Notes under the pieces: generated by a model | The model's database searches: none | What the model was told of the DNA's origin: nothing | Seen by the model: the letters and a program-made list of their open reading frames with translations, nothing else | Source of the DNA: a virus | Direction: 5' to 3' (one strand) | Length of the DNA: 26,507 bases | Virus record (IMG/VR): IMGVR_UViG_3300005541_000020 | Coordinates: 1-26,507 of that record | Position numbers and translations under genes: made by a program | In this document: one piece after another, positions 7,972 to 16,204 of the stretch | Position numbering within the stretch: the first letter of the stretch is position 1 | Layout: every line of letters starts with the position of its first letter

Positions 7972-10806
7972 ATGGCCTTTCAAGTGTATGAAGGCGACGT
8001 GATTCCAGACGACAGCTCTCAGCTGGGGAACCCTGACGCCTTCAAAAAGGCTTATCGATCGGCCGCTGAGCGAGCAGGAAAAGAACTAGGGATTGATCCA
8101 AATGTGATCTTGGGGCAGTGGGGTGAGGAAACTAATTGGGGGAAGTCCATTATCCCAGGCACGAATAATCTTGGTAATATCAAAGGCTATGGAACGAAAG
8201 CTAAAGATAATCAAACGGGTACTACGGATTCTTATCGTAACTACAGATCTGCTAATGATTTTGCTGATGATTACGTCAAGCTGATTAAGAACAAATATCC
8301 GAGTGCTTTAAACGCCGGAAATGATGCAGCAAAGTTTGCTAGCGCGTTGAAGACAGGTGGTTATGCTGAGGATAAGCAATATGTGACGAAGGTAGTTGCA
8401 GCGTCAACTGCTGCTGCCCCAAAATTCATAACATACTCAGGTGATGTTGTTACGGATGACCAACAGCAACCGTCGCAGCAACCGGCTTCCTCGGTGGCCC
8501 CGCAACCGACCCAAGCTCAGGAGGACCTCCGTGGCCTGGGCCTCGGTGCCCGCGCCACGGTCGCGGGCGCGCTGAGCCCGCTGACGAGCCTCGGTGACCT
8601 GCTGAACACCGGTATCAACTACGGGATCAAAGGAGTCAACGCGCTTGGGGCCCACGTACCTGAGCTCCAGCTGCCGAGCCAGGTGACCCAGAACGCGTTG
8701 ACCTCGATCGGGCTCCCGCAGCCGGAGACCCCGACCGAGCGCGTGCTTAGTGACGTTCAGAGCGGCGCGGCGGGAGCGCTAACCGGAGGCCTGGCGGCAA
8801 GCAGCGCGGCCGAGGTAGCTGCGAGCCCTGCCGTGAAGAATGCACTGACGCAGCTCGGCTCTCACCTGACCGCTCAGACGGCTTCAGGCGCGGCTGGGGC
8901 GGCTTCGGCTGGGGTGACTCGCGAGCTCGGTGGGGGTCCGTTGGCGCAGTTCGTAGCAGGGTTCGCGGGCGGCGCGCTGCCGGCCACGCTCACGGGTTTT
9001 ACCCAATCGACCGACCGGGCAACCCGCAACGCGGGGGTGCTGCTGAAGAAGGCGCTGGCTGACAACTCCCCCGAGGACTGGAACAACGCTCGAAACCTGT
9101 TGACCGAGAGCCAGCGTCAGGGCGTTCCGCTCGTCGGGCCGGAGGCATTCCGTCAGGGTTCGAAGGTTCAGGAACTTGCTAGCCAGGTCTTCGCTTCGCC
9201 GCAGGGCGAGCAGGCCGTAGACGCAGCGCTTCGCGACCGGAACGCTCAGGTCGAGGCCACCGCCCGTCAGCAGGTCGGCAAGGTTGGCCAGAACGTCGGA
9301 GCCCAGGGAGCCGCGGACCAGGCCCAGGAAGCGGCGGAGAAGGTCGTCAAGAACGCTCAGGAGTACCGCACCGAGGCGGCAGGGCCGTACTATCAGGGGC
9401 AGCGCGCGAGCGATCAGGAAGCGGTCAAGCTCAGCGATCAGCTTGACACGCTCCCTGGAAAGATCGTGGACCTGACGAAGAGCGCAAACAGTGCTACCCA
9501 GGTAGCCGGGAAGCTTCACGCGTTCGTGAACGACCAGATCAACCGCATGAACCAATCGATCATGAAGGGCTGGTACAACAAGGATGGCAAGCTGGCGGTG
9601 ACGGACATTCGCGCCCGCCAGGCGGCCCGGTTCGAGGGCACCGCGGATCAGGCGAAGGGTGGGGTGTACGAGGCGATCAACCGGGCGAAGCAGTTACGGG
9701 CCCAGCTTGACGCCTCGCAGCGCCAGCTTGACCAAGCAGCGGACCAGTTGGCTCAGAAGAACCTGCCGGCGATCCAGGGCAAGGTCAACTCGTTCCTCAG
9801 CAACCTTGATCAGGACATCCGGCTGGCGGGGTACACCCAAGAAGGTAAAATCCTGCGCCAGTACCGTGATGAGCTGGCCCCTGGGGGCAAGCCCCTGGTG
9901 CTGCCGTCTCAGCTCGAGAGCGTGTACAAGGCGAACCGCAACAAGGTTTCGTTGAACCTGAACCCCACCGCGGAAGAAAAGACCACGGCAGGGGTGCTGA
10001 AGAACCACGTCAAGCAGCTCGACGGGCTCATCAAGGACGTTTCACCCTCGATCGCAGCCGGTCGTCAGGTTTACGAACAAATTAGCCGTGAGGTCGTTGA
10101 CCCGTTGCTCAAGAGCCCGGTGGGACGGATCGCGGGGCGCGGCGCTGACGCCCAGAAGGAATCAATCGCTTCGCGTGCGTTCGGTGAGCTCTCGAGCAAG
10201 AATGCGACGCCGGAACGGATCAGCTTCCTGGCTGATCAGCTGGGTCAGGTGGATAAGACGGCGTTCCCGAACTTGGTCCGATCGTACCTAGAGCAGAAGC
10301 TGAACGGCGCGCTAAAGACCCAGCGGAGCGGCACGCTGCCGAGCGCCGGGGTCAACTTGCGCGACGCGCTCGAGGGTACCCCGCAGGAACGGACGAACCT
10401 TCGTACCATGATTCAGAAGGTTGCGGAGGCGCAGGGCCAAGACCCGACGGCAACTTACGAGGGCTTCGGCCGCTTCCTCGACGTCCTCGACGCGACCGGA
10501 CGGCTCGGAGCGGTCAAGAAGCCTGCTGTGGACGTCGCGGGTCAAGCGGGGCGCATGGCCGTGGATGCGGCGCTCGAGCTGAAGAGCGCCGGAGCGAAGA
10601 CGGTGCTAAACTTCATGCGAGACTTCACCCGTCGGAAGGCCTATGCCAAGCTCGCTCAGGTGATGACGAGCCCGACGGCGGTTGATGACATGAGGGAGCT
10701 GGCTAACCTGAAGCCTGACGACCCGAAGAAGTATCAGCTCGCTGCAGCGGTGATCCGGTCCGCGCAGCAAGCTTCGAAACCATCTTATCCGGATGACGGA
10801 GAGTGA
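7972..10806 (+). CDS. Large ejection protein with N-terminal glucosaminidase domain
   Basis: A 944-residue protein. Residues about 22-142 match the FlgJ-type glucosaminidase domain: a helix with VILGQWGEETNWGKS (catalytic Glu probably E53), then NNLGNIKGYG, a YRNYRSANDFADDYV segment and a closing GGYAEDKQYVTKVV. This domain cuts peptidoglycan glycan strands, so it would open the wall locally during DNA entry, as T7 gp16 does with its own lytic domain. The remaining 780 residues are Ala/Gln/Leu-rich and helical, with a Gly/Ala hydrophobic stretch around 250-340, as expected for a channel-forming internal protein. The DNA for the lytic domain is markedly AT-richer than the rest of the gene. Confidence 0.8.
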   Translation: MAFQVYEGDVIPDDSSQLGNPDAFKKAYRSAAERAGKELGIDPNVILGQWGEETNWGKSIIPGTNNLGNIKGYGTKAKDNQTGTTDSYRNYRSANDFADDYVKLIKNKYPSALNAGNDAAKFASALKTGGYAEDKQYVTKVVAASTAAAPKFITYSGDVVTDDQQQPSQQPASSVAPQPTQAQEDLRGLGLGARATVAGALSPLTSLGDLLNTGINYGIKGVNALGAHVPELQLPSQVTQNALTSIGLPQPETPTERVLSDVQSGAAGALTGGLAASSAAEVAASPAVKNALTQLGSHLTAQTASGAAGAASAGVTRELGGGPLAQFVAGFAGGALPATLTGFTQSTDRATRNAGVLLKKALADNSPEDWNNARNLLTESQRQGVPLVGPEAFRQGSKVQELASQVFASPQGEQAVDAALRDRNAQVEATARQQVGKVGQNVGAQGAADQAQEAAEKVVKNAQEYRTEAAGPYYQGQRASDQEAVKLSDQLDTLPGKIVDLTKSANSATQVAGKLHAFVNDQINRMNQSIMKGWYNKDGKLAVTDIRARQAARFEGTADQAKGGVYEAINRAKQLRAQLDASQRQLDQAADQLAQKNLPAIQGKVNSFLSNLDQDIRLAGYTQEGKILRQYRDELAPGGKPLVLPSQLESVYKANRNKVSLNLNPTAEEKTTAGVLKNHVKQLDGLIKDVSPSIAAGRQVYEQISREVVDPLLKSPVGRIAGRGADAQKESIASRAFGELSSKNATPERISFLADQLGQVDKTAFPNLVRSYLEQKLNGALKTQRSGTLPSAGVNLRDALEGTPQERTNLRTMIQKVAEAQGQDPTATYEGFGRFLDVLDATGRLGAVKKPAVDVAGQAGRMAVDAALELKSAGAKTVLNFMRDFTRRKAYAKLAQVMTSPTAVDDMRELANLKPDDPKKYQLAAAVIRSAQQASKPSYPDDGE

Positions 10807-10807
10807 G

Positions 10808-10990
10808 ATGGCTAGCCTCAAACCGAAGAAGCTGAAGGTTCCGAAGCAGCAGAAAGCAAAGTCGGCCAAGGTCCTGGCAGCGGCGCAGCGTGGCGGCTTG
10901 GCGAAGGGATCGCTCACCGCGGACCTGAAGCAGGTACGTAAGGAAGCGAAGCCGCGCGCCGGTCGACCGCTCCCTAAGTTTAACTCGTGA
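10808..10990 (+). CDS. Small basic protein
   Basis: A 60-residue Lys/Ala-rich protein starting MASLKPKKLKVPKQQKAKSA. The ATG at 10808 follows GGAG at 10798-10801; an upstream in-frame start at 10793 lies inside the ejection gene and lacks a site. The high positive charge suggests nucleic-acid binding or disorder. No family is recognised. Confidence 0.55.
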   Translation: MASLKPKKLKVPKQQKAKSAKVLAAAQRGGLAKGSLTADLKQVRKEAKPRAGRPLPKFNS

Positions 10991-10998
10991 GGTTTGCC

Positions 10999-11190
10999 AT
11001 GCCGCTCGCCAAGGGTAAGTCGAAGAAGACCATCTCGAAGAACATCTCCGAGTTTCACACCGGCAAGACCTACGCGGCCACGGAGAAAAAGTTTGGGAAG
11101 GCCAAAGCTAACAAGCAGGCCGTCGCCGTGGCGCTGAGCCAGGCCCGTAGATCGGGCGCGAAGATCCAGAAGCAGGGGAAGAAACGATGA
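10999..11190 (+). CDS. Small DUF6496-like basic protein
   Basis: A 63-residue protein with the pattern SKKTISKNISEFHTG followed by KQAVAVALSQARR. This resembles the short bacterial/phage DUF6496 type, usually annotated only as uncharacterised. GTGAGG lies six bases before the chosen ATG at 10999. An in-frame ATG at 10987 overlaps the previous stop and would add four residues. The TGA overlaps the ATG of the next microprotein, so the two are coupled. Function unknown. Confidence 0.6.
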   Translation: MPLAKGKSKKTISKNISEFHTGKTYAATEKKFGKAKANKQAVAVALSQARRSGAKIQKQGKKR

Positions 11191-11267
11191 AACAGGGCTT
11201 CTTTAAGCGGCTCACCTCCTGCGGCCGGTGCGGGCGCGAGGTGTGCAACTGCTATTTGGAGGACTAG
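11187..11267 (+). CDS. 26-residue Cys-rich microprotein coupled to ATP-grasp gene
   Basis: A complete short reading frame from ATG (11187) to TAG (11265-11267). The start overlaps the preceding TGA and the stop abuts the GTG of the ATP-grasp gene. It encodes a basic N-terminal part (MKQGFFKRLTS) and a four-Cys cluster CGRCGREVCNC, then YLED. Cys spacing is C-x2-C-x4-C-x-C, which could bind one zinc or form disulfides. It also carries the GGAGG ribosome site for the next gene. It could be a real peptide, for example a metal-binding adaptor or a substrate of the ligase, or only a coupling leader. Confidence 0.5.
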   Translation: MKQGFFKRLTSCGRCGREVCNCYLED

Positions 11268-12608
11268 GTGAAGGTTCTCATCATCGATCCGGACTGCATG
11301 GGACTCGACCTGGCTTACCGCGCTGCGGAAGCCGGGCACGAGGTGCAGTGGTGGCAGAAGCCAGGCGAGGGCGGGCAGCAGCCCCGCGACGGCGAGGGCT
11401 TCCCTGGCCTCGTAAAGGTCAAAGACTGGCCGAAAGCCATGCTTTGGGTCGGGAAGACCGGGCTCGTGGTGAACATGTTCAACGATCGTGAGGTCACGGC
11501 GAAGCTTGACAAGTGGCGGCCGCTCAGCTGGCGGATCTTCGGCCCGAGCGTTAAGAGCATGGCGTTGGAGCACAACCGTGGCCTCGGCATGAAGCTCTTT
11601 GAGAAGTTTGGCTTCGAGGTCCCGGAGTATCAGACCTTTGCCACGCTCGACGAGTGTCTCAAGTACGCGTGGAAGTGTCAGGATCCCATGGTCCTGAAAC
11701 CCATGGGCGACGAAGAGGATAAGAGCCTGACCTACGTCGCGCACGACCCGGCGGACCTGGTGTCGTTTCTCGAGGCGCTCAAGGCTCGCGGAGCTAAGGT
11801 CAAGGGCCAGCTGATGCTTCAGCAGAAGGTTGACCTGCTGATGGAGCTTGGGGTCTCGGCCTGGCTCGGGCCCAACGGGTTCTCAGCGGCCCACAACGTC
11901 AGCGTCGAGTACAAGAAGCTGATGAACGAGAACTACGGGCCCTCGACCGGTGAGATGGGTGACCTGACGAAATACTACACAGACACGGCTGAGAGCGTCC
12001 TGTCTGACCACCTGCTCAGGTTCGAGGATATGTTGGTCGAGATGGGGCATGTAGGTGATTTTGCGATCGGCGGTGCGGTGACGAAGCAGGGCAAGTATGT
12101 GCCGTTCGAGGTCTCGGCCCGGTTCGGCTACCCTGAGATCTTCGCCTTCCTCCACTGTCACCGGTGCGACCCGATCGAGTGGATGAACGATGTCGTGGAT
12201 GGTCATGACAGCCTCGAAGTTGACGAGCGGCCTGCGATCTGCCTGGTCATGGCGAAGCCGCCCTACCCAGCCCCGACGAAGGATCACACCGAGGCCGTGG
12301 GTTCGGTGATCACCGGGATCGAGGAGGTGTGGGAGTACGTCTCACCCGCCGCGATGATGATCGAGGAGGGCCCGTGCTGGCGGAGCGGGAAGATTGTCAA
12401 AGAACCGGTCTATAAGACCTCGGGTCCGTACGTCTGCACGGTCACGGCGCAGGGTTCTGACGTCCACGACGCGATCGCCGAGGCTTACGCGGTCGCGGAC
12501 CGGATCAAGTACCAGGACCGGATCTTGCGCACAGACATCGGCAGGGACCTCGAGAAGCTCATCCCCAAGGCCAAGGCCCTGGGGTTCAAAGAGCTGCCTG
12601 ACTTTTAA
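11268..12608 (+). CDS. ATP-grasp ligase, PurD (GARS)-like
   Basis: A 446-residue protein with a GTG start preceded by GGAGG. The N-terminus is a Rossmann-like strand-loop-helix (MKVLIIDPDCMGLDLAYRAA). A central ATP-grasp fold follows, with a probable nucleotide-binding Lys (MVLKPMGDEEDKSLTYV, K144) and a distal metal-binding-type segment (VPFEVSARFGYPEIFAF, E281/R285). The latter matches the E-x-N-x-R-F-G-x-P-E motif of phosphoribosylamine-glycine ligases, with Ser in place of Asn. ATP-grasp enzymes join a carboxylate to an amine or thiol via an acyl-phosphate. A role in purine synthesis is doubtful this far from any purine gene; peptide or base modification is an alternative. Confidence 0.7.
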   Translation: MKVLIIDPDCMGLDLAYRAAEAGHEVQWWQKPGEGGQQPRDGEGFPGLVKVKDWPKAMLWVGKTGLVVNMFNDREVTAKLDKWRPLSWRIFGPSVKSMALEHNRGLGMKLFEKFGFEVPEYQTFATLDECLKYAWKCQDPMVLKPMGDEEDKSLTYVAHDPADLVSFLEALKARGAKVKGQLMLQQKVDLLMELGVSAWLGPNGFSAAHNVSVEYKKLMNENYGPSTGEMGDLTKYYTDTAESVLSDHLLRFEDMLVEMGHVGDFAIGGAVTKQGKYVPFEVSARFGYPEIFAFLHCHRCDPIEWMNDVVDGHDSLEVDERPAICLVMAKPPYPAPTKDHTEAVGSVITGIEEVWEYVSPAAMMIEEGPCWRSGKIVKEPVYKTSGPYVCTVTAQGSDVHDAIAEAYAVADRIKYQDRILRTDIGRDLEKLIPKAKALGFKELPDF

Positions 12609-12618
12609 GGAGCGTGTC

Positions 12619-13056
12619 ATGAAATCACTGCTAACCCTCGCCATCCTCTGGTTCGCCGCCGCGTGCCTGTCCCCCGCTCACGCTCAGATGGACGTCGCTA
12701 ACGTTCAGGCGTCGCTCTTCCCCCTGGCCGCTCAAACTGCCACTACGCTGACCTCAAACGATCAACAAAATGCCAGCTGGAAAGGCTTGCATGTCATCGT
12801 CAACGTTACCTCATACACGTCAGGTACCTACACGCCTCATATCCAAGGCGAGGATGAGTACGGCAACTATTATGACATCTTGGTAGGGCCTGCGATCTCC
12901 GCTACGGGCATTACGGTGCTAAAGGTCTACCCAGGTATCGCTACCTTAGCAAACGGCGCAGCCTCTGATCTGCTACCCGCCGTCTGGCGTGTACAGCTGG
13001 TAGGAGCCACCACCCCAAGTATGACCATCTCAGTTGACGCTAACCTGGAGCGTTAA
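12619..13056 (+). CDS. Signal-peptide-bearing protein in tail-fibre region
   Basis: A 145-residue protein with AAGGAG six bases before the ATG. The N-terminus is a clear Sec signal peptide: basic start (MKS), hydrophobic core, and an AHA|Q cleavage site after residue 22. A Cys at 16 is not in a good lipobox. The mature part is beta-rich with many Thr, Ser, Tyr and Val residues and an acidic GEDEYGNYYD segment. It sits directly upstream of a second signal-peptide protein and the tail spike. Export through the host Sec system is inferred; the function is unknown. Confidence 0.65.
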   Translation: MKSLLTLAILWFAAACLSPAHAQMDVANVQASLFPLAAQTATTLTSNDQQNASWKGLHVIVNVTSYTSGTYTPHIQGEDEYGNYYDILVGPAISATGITVLKVYPGIATLANGAASDLLPAVWRVQLVGATTPSMTISVDANLER

Positions 13057-13057
13057 G

Positions 13058-13858
13058 ATGAAAAAATTCCTCGCTCTGCTTGTTCTACTGCCAGCCCTAG
13101 CGCTGGCGCAGGTGAATAACTACAACATCTTGACCACTACGAGCGCTGTCACACAGGGCTTCCTGGATAATTCCACGCTCGTTGCCACGGATGCTTTTGC
13201 TAAGCAGTCGGTCCTTGCCGCCAGCGCTACGATCCCGATCGCCAACCTGACTGGCGGGACGTACAACTTCGCCACGGCAGGCACAGGTGCGCAGATCGTA
13301 GTGATCACCTCTGGTGGGTCGATCTCGGGGGTGCTCACGATCGCGGCCGGCGGCTCGGGCTATCAGGTCGGCGACTGTCTGGTGATGGTGGGCGGCAACG
13401 GCGACGCCATCATGCGCGTCACATCGGTGTCGAGCGGTGTGATCACGGGAGTTGCGGTGGTCTACGGCGGCACGGGCTATGTCGGCAGTCTGCAGCTCAC
13501 TGGCATGGCGCTGCCGCCTGGGAGCCGCACGGGCGCGCTAAGCGGTACGCTGACCAGCAACGCGTTAATCATCATCCCGGCGGGAACGTATCTCCAGGGC
13601 GGTCGTCGCATTGGCTTCCAGAACAACACCACGGGGGCTTTTACCATCACCGTCAAGCTTAGCAACGGCGCGGGCGGTTCGACCGGTACCGGTGTTGTGC
13701 TCCCACAGGGCTCTACCAACAACACCTCTGTGATTCTTTACACGGATGGTGTGAACGATGTCTGGTCAGAGGTCAACGCGTTCCCGAACGGCGTTACCTG
13801 TTCAGGGTCGCCTACCACCAGTTTTGCTACTTCAAACGGTATTGTGACTCACTGCTAA
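13058..13858 (+). CDS. Second signal-peptide-bearing, beta-rich fibre-like protein
   Basis: A 266-residue protein starting at 13058 (GGAG seven bases upstream), one base after the previous stop. Residues 1-17 are a textbook signal peptide with cleavage ALA|QVNN. The rest is a Gly/Thr/Val-rich beta protein with fibre-like repeats (GGSGYQVGDCLVM and a later GGTGYVGSLQLTG), and it ends in Cys. The two Gly-rich repeats resemble those seen in phage fibre shafts. A virion fibre with a signal peptide is unusual; secreted or envelope-anchored variants are possible. Confidence 0.65.
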   Translation: MKKFLALLVLLPALALAQVNNYNILTTTSAVTQGFLDNSTLVATDAFAKQSVLAASATIPIANLTGGTYNFATAGTGAQIVVITSGGSISGVLTIAAGGSGYQVGDCLVMVGGNGDAIMRVTSVSSGVITGVAVVYGGTGYVGSLQLTGMALPPGSRTGALSGTLTSNALIIIPAGTYLQGGRRIGFQNNTTGAFTITVKLSNGAGGSTGTGVVLPQGSTNNTSVILYTDGVNDVWSEVNAFPNGVTCSGSPTTSFATSNGIVTHC

Positions 13859-13873
13859 AAAGAGATAACTACC

Positions 13874-16204
13874 ATGACCTTTAACCTGATGCCTTGGGTT
13901 GAACCGCAGTTCAACCAAAACGGGGTCCCGCTCGCCGGGGGCAAGCTTTTCGTCTATAACGCTGGCACCACGACCAAAGCGACGTCATACACTGACAGCA
14001 CGGGCGCGGTGCCGAACACCAACCCGATCATCCTTGATTCAAACGGTCAGTGCTCGTGCTGGCTGAGCCCCGCCCAGAACTACAAGTTCATCCTCTCGCC
14101 GTCGACCGACAGCGATCCGCCGACCAACCCGTTCTGGACCAAGGATAACGTGTCAGTTCCCACGAACTTCGCGGCCGGGAACATGACGGATGAGAAGGGG
14201 TTGGGTGGAAACTACGGGTTTGTGGCAGGGGCTGACTTTACCGCAGGGGTTAGTACCAGCTTGACGCTCTCGCAGAATTATGGGTCAGCGAACAACCTCT
14301 GGATCGCGTTTGACGGTGACGAGCAGGGCGCTGACACCTTCTCACTCGGCGGGGCCAACAACGAAACATTGACCTTTAACGCTGTGATCCCCCTGGGGAC
14401 GAACAAGGTCTACGTCAAGGGTGGCACCGCGCTAACGATCGGCACGCCCGGCAACGGCGCGGTTACCGACGCTTCGGTGGCGGCTGGCTCGGCGCTCGCG
14501 AACCGGCTGAACTACCTGATGACCGTTCGCGACCCTCGCTTCGGGGCTACCGGCAACGGCACGACCAACGATCAACCCGCGTTCTTGCTGACGAACGGCG
14601 TGTCGGATGACATCCTGGTTCCGCCGGGCACCTACCTGATCAGCTCGAACCTGACGCTGAGCAACCGGTTCATCTTCCAGCCTGGGGCGGTGCTGAAGAT
14701 CGCCGCCGGAGCCACCGTCACCTTTAACAACGGGATTGAAGCCGGGGTCTTCCAGATCTTCAACTGTTTGCCGGTCTCTGGCCCGAACGCGGCGGGCCTA
14801 GTAGTGTTTAACCTCCGGTTCCAGGAGAAGGGTTACCCCGAGTGGTGGGGCGCCGTCACAAATAGCTCATCTACGGATTGCCTGCCATCGATCAATGCCT
14901 GCATCGTCGCATGCCCGATCACCGAATTGCAGCAGGCTGATTATTACGTCTCTGGGCCGGTGCAACTCACGACGCCATATCGGAGCATCCAGGGTCCTCT
15001 GGCATCGCCTACGCTTCAGCAGACCGGAGCAACGGCGCGGATCATTGTCACGACAGGCACGACAGACGTTCTCTTTTGCGGTCTCGCAAGCAATCCAGGA
15101 AGCGTCAATAGCTTTCTCGCCAATTCCGCTATCAAGCGCATAGTGCTCACGCGCAGCGCGACGATTGTCCCGCCAGCGGTCGGCCAAGAGATCAATGGCG
15201 TAGCCGGTCTGCGCCTGCAATACACACTCTCGGCTATCGTTGAAGATGTCTGCGCCGCCGAAAACTCACTCGGCTTTGTTGAAAATGGTTGCGTCAACAC
15301 TCAGTTCATTCGGCCTTATTCATTTCGCAGCCTGCAAGGCACAACAACGACCAATGACATCTTTTGGGCGTTTTTTCAGAATGGCAACGCATCTATTGGC
15401 GAGGCCGGCGGGAATGCATCGAGCTATTACATCGATCCGAGCGCATCTGTAGGCGGCTCACCCGTTCTCACCAACCCGATCGGCTATCTTCTTAACGATG
15501 CACCCGTCGATACATTCCTCATTCGCCCTGCGACTGCCAGTCTAGCGACCGGCATGAACATCACGGGCTCAGGCAGCGAGTTCACCGATCAGGACGTGCA
15601 TGTGATCGGCGGAATCTTCGACGCCTTCACGACTGCCGGCATCTCGATGAATACGCTTGGGGCCAATGCCGCGGTCAGCATCATCGATTGCTATGCGGCG
15701 CCGAGCGGCGCAGCGACATCAGCAAGCGCCTGCTTTCTGTTAAATGCTTGCGATGGCATGGTGAGCCTCACGAATAATCAGGGCGACTGCCAGGCGGGTC
15801 CGGCTGCGGCTAGCCTCATGATCTTGGGCTCTTCGGCCGGCGTTGTGGCGAATGGCAACATGCACAACGGTTCGAAGCAGCCGATTGTGATCGAGAACTC
15901 GGCCAATATCTCGGTCAACGACATCGTGAACAACGGCCAAGTCGTCGCCGGCACTCAAGCTGCGATCTACCTTACGACCGTCGCGCGCACGGTGATTGAC
16001 ACGGTGGTCAAGGGGGCGGCGGGAGCTTTCCCGCAGGGCATCTGGTGCAATGGAACCTCGGTCGTCTCGACGGAATGCCGCATGTCCAAGGTGGACGCGG
16101 GCTGCATTAGCGGTGGCTCGGGCAACAAGCTGCTCTACAACGGCACGCAAATTACATCAGCGGGCGCGTTCGGCGCCAATCTTGCACAGGGGATCATGAC
16201 GTGA
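13874..16204 (+). CDS. Tail spike / tail fibre with predicted beta-helix
   Basis: A 776-residue protein. Residues 1-95 have the widespread phage fibre N-terminus (QFNQNGVPLAGGKLFVYNAG, then TDSTGAVPNTNPIILDSNG and FWTKDNVSV), which usually links a fibre to the virion. Residues 106-183 repeat the beta domain of the collagen-like protein at 3655-4227. From about 220 (DPRFGATGNGTTNDQPAF and DILVPPGTYLISSNL) it shows the start of a pectate-lyase-type right-handed beta-helix. This fold is common in capsule- or LPS-degrading spikes, but no catalytic residues can be assigned. Codon choice drifts after about 14860, consistent with an exchanged receptor-binding part. Confidence 0.8.
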   Translation: MTFNLMPWVEPQFNQNGVPLAGGKLFVYNAGTTTKATSYTDSTGAVPNTNPIILDSNGQCSCWLSPAQNYKFILSPSTDSDPPTNPFWTKDNVSVPTNFAAGNMTDEKGLGGNYGFVAGADFTAGVSTSLTLSQNYGSANNLWIAFDGDEQGADTFSLGGANNETLTFNAVIPLGTNKVYVKGGTALTIGTPGNGAVTDASVAAGSALANRLNYLMTVRDPRFGATGNGTTNDQPAFLLTNGVSDDILVPPGTYLISSNLTLSNRFIFQPGAVLKIAAGATVTFNNGIEAGVFQIFNCLPVSGPNAAGLVVFNLRFQEKGYPEWWGAVTNSSSTDCLPSINACIVACPITELQQADYYVSGPVQLTTPYRSIQGPLASPTLQQTGATARIIVTTGTTDVLFCGLASNPGSVNSFLANSAIKRIVLTRSATIVPPAVGQEINGVAGLRLQYTLSAIVEDVCAAENSLGFVENGCVNTQFIRPYSFRSLQGTTTTNDIFWAFFQNGNASIGEAGGNASSYYIDPSASVGGSPVLTNPIGYLLNDAPVDTFLIRPATASLATGMNITGSGSEFTDQDVHVIGGIFDAFTTAGISMNTLGANAAVSIIDCYAAPSGAATSASACFLLNACDGMVSLTNNQGDCQAGPAAASLMILGSSAGVVANGNMHNGSKQPIVIENSANISVNDIVNNGQVVAGTQAAIYLTTVARTVIDTVVKGAAGAFPQGIWCNGTSVVSTECRMSKVDAGCISGGSGNKLLYNGTQITSAGAFGANLAQGIMT
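14189..14422 (+). repeat. Copy 2 of the duplicated beta domain in the tail spike
   Basis: Residues 106-183 of the spike, starting DEKGLGGNYGFVAGADF. It matches copy 1 at 3985-4209 (DEKGSGGTYGFAAGVDF) almost throughout, with a short insertion before ETLTF. It lies between the fibre N-terminus and the predicted beta-helix. Confidence 0.8.

Noticed and set aside
11268-12608. Calling the ATP-grasp gene purD
   Set aside because: The GARS-like motif has Ser for the usual Asn, no purine-pathway genes are nearby, and the partner genes suggest another substrate.
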